From NCBI RefSeq assembly GCF_000003605.2, contig NW_003134355.1, forward strand, positions 97,490 through 119,061: DNA of 21,572 nucleotides, in the 5' to 3' direction. The position numbers and the translations under genes were made by a program. Shown here piece by piece: positions 18,070-21,572 of this stretch. Below the pieces are notes generated by a model. That model was not told the origin of the DNA and ran no database searches. It saw only the letters and a program-made list of their open reading frames with translations. The DNA comes from Saccoglossus kowalevskii. Lineage: Eukaryota; Hemichordata; Enteropneusta; Harrimaniidae. The first letter of the stretch is position 1. Every line of letters starts with the position of its first letter.

Positions 18070-20235
18070 TCAATTTACACAAACATAAAATTCTCGGTTA
18101 ATTAAAAACTTAATACGCTGGAAATTACAGAAAACGTAAAAAATAGAAAAAAAAAGAGTCAAAGAGATCTCATTTCTTAAAATGAATGATTTATGTAAAC
18201 AATCCTGTAATTACTTTTCATTAAATATGTGAATTTTTGCAGGTTGGTAATGATTTCTTTGAAGAATAAAATTTGGAAATAAAATAATTTGTATCTGTTT
18301 GATATCGTGGACAAACTTCCTGTAATGGGCATTTTTTACAAATTCTATTTTCTAATGAGGTTTTTGGATTGGTATGTCTGCCTTTTTCAATGGCTAGATT
18401 GGGACTACTTGTCCTGAATCTAGCCAATGATATTCTTTGATTACTATCCAAAACATTAAGGTAATTTTCCAGATTGTAATTCATTTTAAATTTAATGTAT
18501 GTTCTCAGTTTTTTTTATTTGTCATATTCTCTCTCCAGTATGTTATGTATTGTTGTTTAATAGTGCTGCTCATTGCCTTAATATTTTGATGTGATACCTG
18601 TGATGTTTTAAAGAGGTGTAGCGGTGTAGATGTAGATCTTTCAAGATATTTTTGACTGATGTTTCGCAATGTGCTTTTGACAAAGTCTGATCGCTTAACG
18701 ACATATTTGTATAATTATTTTGTGACTTGTCTGTGACATGGGACCAGAACTTAATTATATTAATTTTCACTTCAGTTATCAATGGAAATGCTCCAATTTC
18801 ACCTCGACATGCACTATTCGCTGTGTATTTATTAAGCCCAGGTAGTTGTTTAATGAATTTTAGATGCACTTTTCTGTTTTAGTTTTGTCCCAGTTATTGT
18901 TACTCATATTTTCCATTCCCCAAATTTCAGATCCATACAGTAAGATTGGTTTGATACTTATATTAAACAGATGGATGTATGTTTTACAGTCTGTTTCTTT
19001 TGGTAAAGACTGCTTTAGTGCATACATGGCTTTGATTGTTTTATCTGCTAGATTGTCTCTAGCTTCTGTAAATTTACCATTTGACTGAAAAATTATCCTA
19101 AGATAATTGTATGAGTTGACACAGCAAAGTTTCTCATTTTGATAATAGAATTTTTCATGTCTATGTAGTGTTCCCCTTCTGAATATAAGAGTTTTAGTTT
19201 TCGCAAGATTTACTTTGATTTTCCATTTTTGGCAATAATCTTGCAGTTTATTTAATGCATTTTGTAGGCCTTTTTCTGTTATTGAAATTAGCACCAGATC
19301 ATCGTCGTAAAGTAGCGAGCTAATTAGTGTCATGTAGTGTGACCTGATCAAGGGATCTGTCTTCCAAGTATTCATTCATATCATTCACATATAAATTAAA
19401 TAATGTGGGGCTTATAACACAGTCTTGTCTCACAGTGGCGGATCCAGCATGCGTAATCCATCTGGATCCGCCACTGTTGTCTCACACCTTTTGTTGTCTC
19501 AAATATATTTGTGATTGTGTTTTCTAAACGAATGCATGCTTTCGTATTACGCTACATATTTTTAATAATATTATAGATATTGCCATTTATTTCATTTTTG
19601 ATTAATTTGTAAAACAAGCCGTCACGCCAGACACTATCGAATGCTTTTTGGAAGTCTATAAAGCATGCATATAATTTTCCATTTAGCTGGAGATATTTTT
19701 AACAATTGTATTCAGTACAAAAATGTGGTCTGTTGTGCGGTGACCTTTACGGAACCCTGCTTGATTATTGTTAATGATGTTATTTATTTCAAGGTATTGG
19801 GTAATTCTATTATTTATTATAGTACAGAATGTTTTTCCCACACGACTTGATACATCTATTCCCCCGGTAGTTTCCTGGGTCGTGCGAATCACCCTTTTTA
19901 TAGACGTGTGAAATAATACTAATATTCCACGACTTTGGATAAATTCCAGACTCTAAAAATAATTAAAAAAGTTTTTTTAATGGTTTTATTAAGAAATCTG
20001 AGCTGCATTTTAAAAACTCAGAGCAGAAGCTATCATAACCAGGTGCCTTTTTATTTTTAAGTGTTTCAATAGCATTTTTTATCTCTTTTTCTGTTATTTT
20101 ATTGTTAATAAGATTATTAGATTCATTCCTGTTTTCCATAGCTGACATATCAGAAATGATATCATTTTGCAAATTTCTTTTCTTTTCACAAAATATATTT
20201 TTCTTAACTTTTTATCAAAAGGGTGTAGCACAATA
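18070..20235 (-). mobile_element. LINE-A' : minus-strand LINE copy, interrupted by a hAT-like MITE
   Basis: From right to left the minus strand encodes KKAPGYDSFCSEFLKC (about 20060), the NNNQAGFRKGHRTTDH block (about 19760), CFIDFQKAFDSVWRD (19667-19623), GVRQDCVISP split by the MITE at 19433-19476, SPTLFNLYVNDM, LLYDDDLVLIS (catalytic box, YDDD in place of YADD), KVNLAKTKTLIFRRG, NISIKPILLYGSEIWG, the post-RT region, and ARFRTSSPNLAIEKGRH with a damaged zinc knuckle (RICKKC). Several frameshifts and stops are present, and no endonuclease domain is visible, so the copy is 5'-truncated. It is the closest relative of LINE-A and lies in the opposite orientation. Confidence 0.87.
19433..19476. 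mobile_element. 44-bp hAT-like MITE with 15-bp TIRs
   Basis: Perfect inverted repeats CAGTGGCGGATCCAG (19433-19447) and CTGGATCCGCCACTG (19462-19476) enclose only 14 bp. The flanks are identical 8-bp direct repeats TTGTCTCA (19425-19432 and 19477-19484). An 8-bp duplication and a CAGTGG terminus are typical of hAT transposons. Removing the element and one duplication (52 bp) restores the LINE frame through GVRQDCVISP. Confidence 0.9.
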
Positions 20236-21048
20236 AATCAGGTCCTTTTTATGAATGAGGTATTTCCAGATGTCAGGGTTCGTTTAAATTGTATCGACCT
20301 GTCTCGTTTGTAGTTGAACGAAACCTGTCTCGATTTACTATCAGGGGGAAATTCTTCTCCTCTGGGGTTCTCCACACTTGTCAGGGGGGAATCTCGTCTC
20401 GTCTCTATGTCTTGTCCCCTTGAGGTGCGGGATCGGGGAAGTCACTTAAGCTTTACAGTCAAATAAGACACACACAACGAAATACGTTTCAACTCTCGTC
20501 TTAGTCGGTCAATCGAGCACTCTATAAGACCTCAGACTAGTAATATTGTATTACTGGATTCATTCCTGTTTGCGTTCGAAGGTTGTTGCCACACTTTCCA
20601 CACTCGTGCCACACCACGTACAAATTCACGTGTAAATTGCGTGTTTAAGTCGCGTACCATAAATTGCGTTTTACAGTCCCTCAAGTTTGTTCCAAAGACT
20701 ACAGTCGCACCAGAGATAACCAGAACATTGATTCGTTTCAAAAACGTTCGTCGTTAAATTCACGTTTAAAACGTTTTTGACATTTGTGAATTGATGATAA
20801 GCAAACAATCATGGCAGATTGGCCCCGACTTTTTGTCGATCGGAAACGCAAAGGAGATAAGACTCGATTTTCATAGACTCAGGTCGTTTAGATCGGACGG
20901 TTACTTTTGTTTCAGGTTCGATAGCATTTAGTGTTCATTTCTATGCAATATAAAATCATATCGATGCTGTGGGCGGCGAAGGGTGACAGATTGTTTTGGT
21001 TCTGTGGCCGGCTCTCATGGCACGGGCAACTGATATTAGCTGACTTTT
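20236..21048. other. Unassigned block, richer in CpG than its flanks
   Basis: It starts where recognisable LINE-A' ends. It includes runs such as CAGGGGGGAATCTCGTCTCG and a perfect 10-bp inverted repeat CAAAAACGTT / AACGTTTTTG (20739-20748, 20770-20779). A 69-codon minus frame (20741-20532) has no recognised homology. It could be an LTR or other mobile-element fragment, but no ends were identified. Confidence 0.35.
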
Positions 21049-21572
21049 TAGGGGCCCAAGCCTGAAGGGCGAGGCCCCTATTCTTATTGTCCGGTTTTTT
21101 CTTCTTTCTTTCTTTCTTTCTTTCTTCCGTAACTTTTTTCGTCAAGCCGTTTGAGAAAACCACTGAACGGAATGGTCTGATAATGCTCTATACTGATAGT
21201 CCCTAATGTGAACTGGTGCAATATGCTTTCAGAATTTAGATTGGGCAATTAGTTTTGCAGCCATATTGGATTGAAATAAAACCGGAAGTGGCTGTTTGAC
21301 CACTTTCTGAGGGTCTAGGCGTCTAGATTTTTTTATGGTATATAGTACAACTCATGTGTAATAGATATCAGCAATAAAAACTTTAGCGGTCATGTGAGTT
21401 TTCCCGCCATTTTGTTTTTCCTAAAAACGGCAAAAACTACTAAAAAATCTTCTTCTTCAGAACCACCAAGCAGAATGCTCTCATATGTAGTATTTAGCTT
21501 CTATATATGAATCCCATTTACGTTTGAAAAATGTTTACGATTGGTCACGTGGTTTGGCCACCATTTTGGATT
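21049..21572 (-). mobile_element. Non-autonomous element 3 (HINE-like), minus orientation, runs off the right edge
   Basis: Read on the minus strand, three degenerate ~150-bp units (starting at the right edge, near 21415 and near 21272, each beginning near AATCCAAAATGGTGGCC) are followed by a (GAAA)n microsatellite (about 21101-21126). A hairpin then follows with 8-bp arms TAGGGGCC / GGCCCCTA (21049-21056, 21073-21080). On the minus strand the hairpin ends in CCCCTAAAAAG, again giving CTAA. The order is the same as in elements 1 and 2, but the hairpin sequence is unrelated. There is no coding capacity. Confidence 0.6.
21101..21126. repeat. (TTTC)n microsatellite
   Basis: About six consecutive CTTT units lie on the plus strand between the core units and the terminal hairpin of element 3. 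Confidence 0.95.

Noticed and set aside
20739-20779. 10-bp inverted repeat as a terminator or transposon end
   Set aside because: No flanking duplication, element or transcript unit fits it.
20811-20876. Short plus-strand frame starting ATGGCAGATTGG in good start context
   Set aside because: It ends after about 20 codons and has no donor or downstream exon that I could support.

Overview
The window is AT-rich, intron-rich animal DNA, dense in degenerate non-LTR retrotransposons (LINEs), microsatellites and non-autonomous mobile elements. Nothing bacterial is present. The layout of the small elements (about 150-bp core repeats, a microsatellite, a terminal hairpin) resembles 'pearl'/HINE elements described in bivalves and other invertebrates. 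A marine invertebrate, perhaps a mollusc, is therefore my best guess, but the sequence does not prove it.

One host gene is visible, on the minus strand and read right to left. Its parts are a 28-nt micro-exon (16123-16096), a polyQ/polyP exon (15049-14313), a 2.7-kb exon (3838-1106) with 40 tandem copies of a 16-residue motif near EPPGPHPREWDARHxD followed by a Trp/Tyr-rich charged helical region, and a candidate downstream exon (826 to about 460). Splice sites and phases agree (0/1, 1/0, 0/0, 0). The 5' end was not found. I could not name the gene. The proline-rich repeats suggest a multivalent ligand for WW or GYF domains, but that is inference.

Region by region: 1-276 is a 26-bp minisatellite cut by the window edge. 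460-3838 holds the 3' exons. 3839-14312 is a large intron. Within it, a plus-strand LINE (about 7406-12332) is split by an inverted LINE fragment, by an unclassified 0.8-kb insert, and by a 1.4-kb hairpin-ended element. A second hairpin-ended element (6918-7406) abuts its left edge. A fragment of another LINE lies at 12.89-13.5 kb. 14313-16123 holds the 5' exons. 16.1-18.07 kb is mostly unassigned, with a possible LTR promoter/polyA cassette near 17.1 kb. 18.07-20.24 kb is a minus-strand LINE related to the 7.4-12.3 kb copy and interrupted by a 44-bp hAT-like MITE with a perfect 8-bp target duplication. 21.05-21.57 kb is a third hairpin-ended element, running off the right edge.

The most interesting points are the young-looking 48-bp coding repeat with higher-order 288-bp duplications, the duplicated exon head with an apparent frameshift, the three sequence-unrelated elements built on one plan, and the minimal 44-bp MITE.
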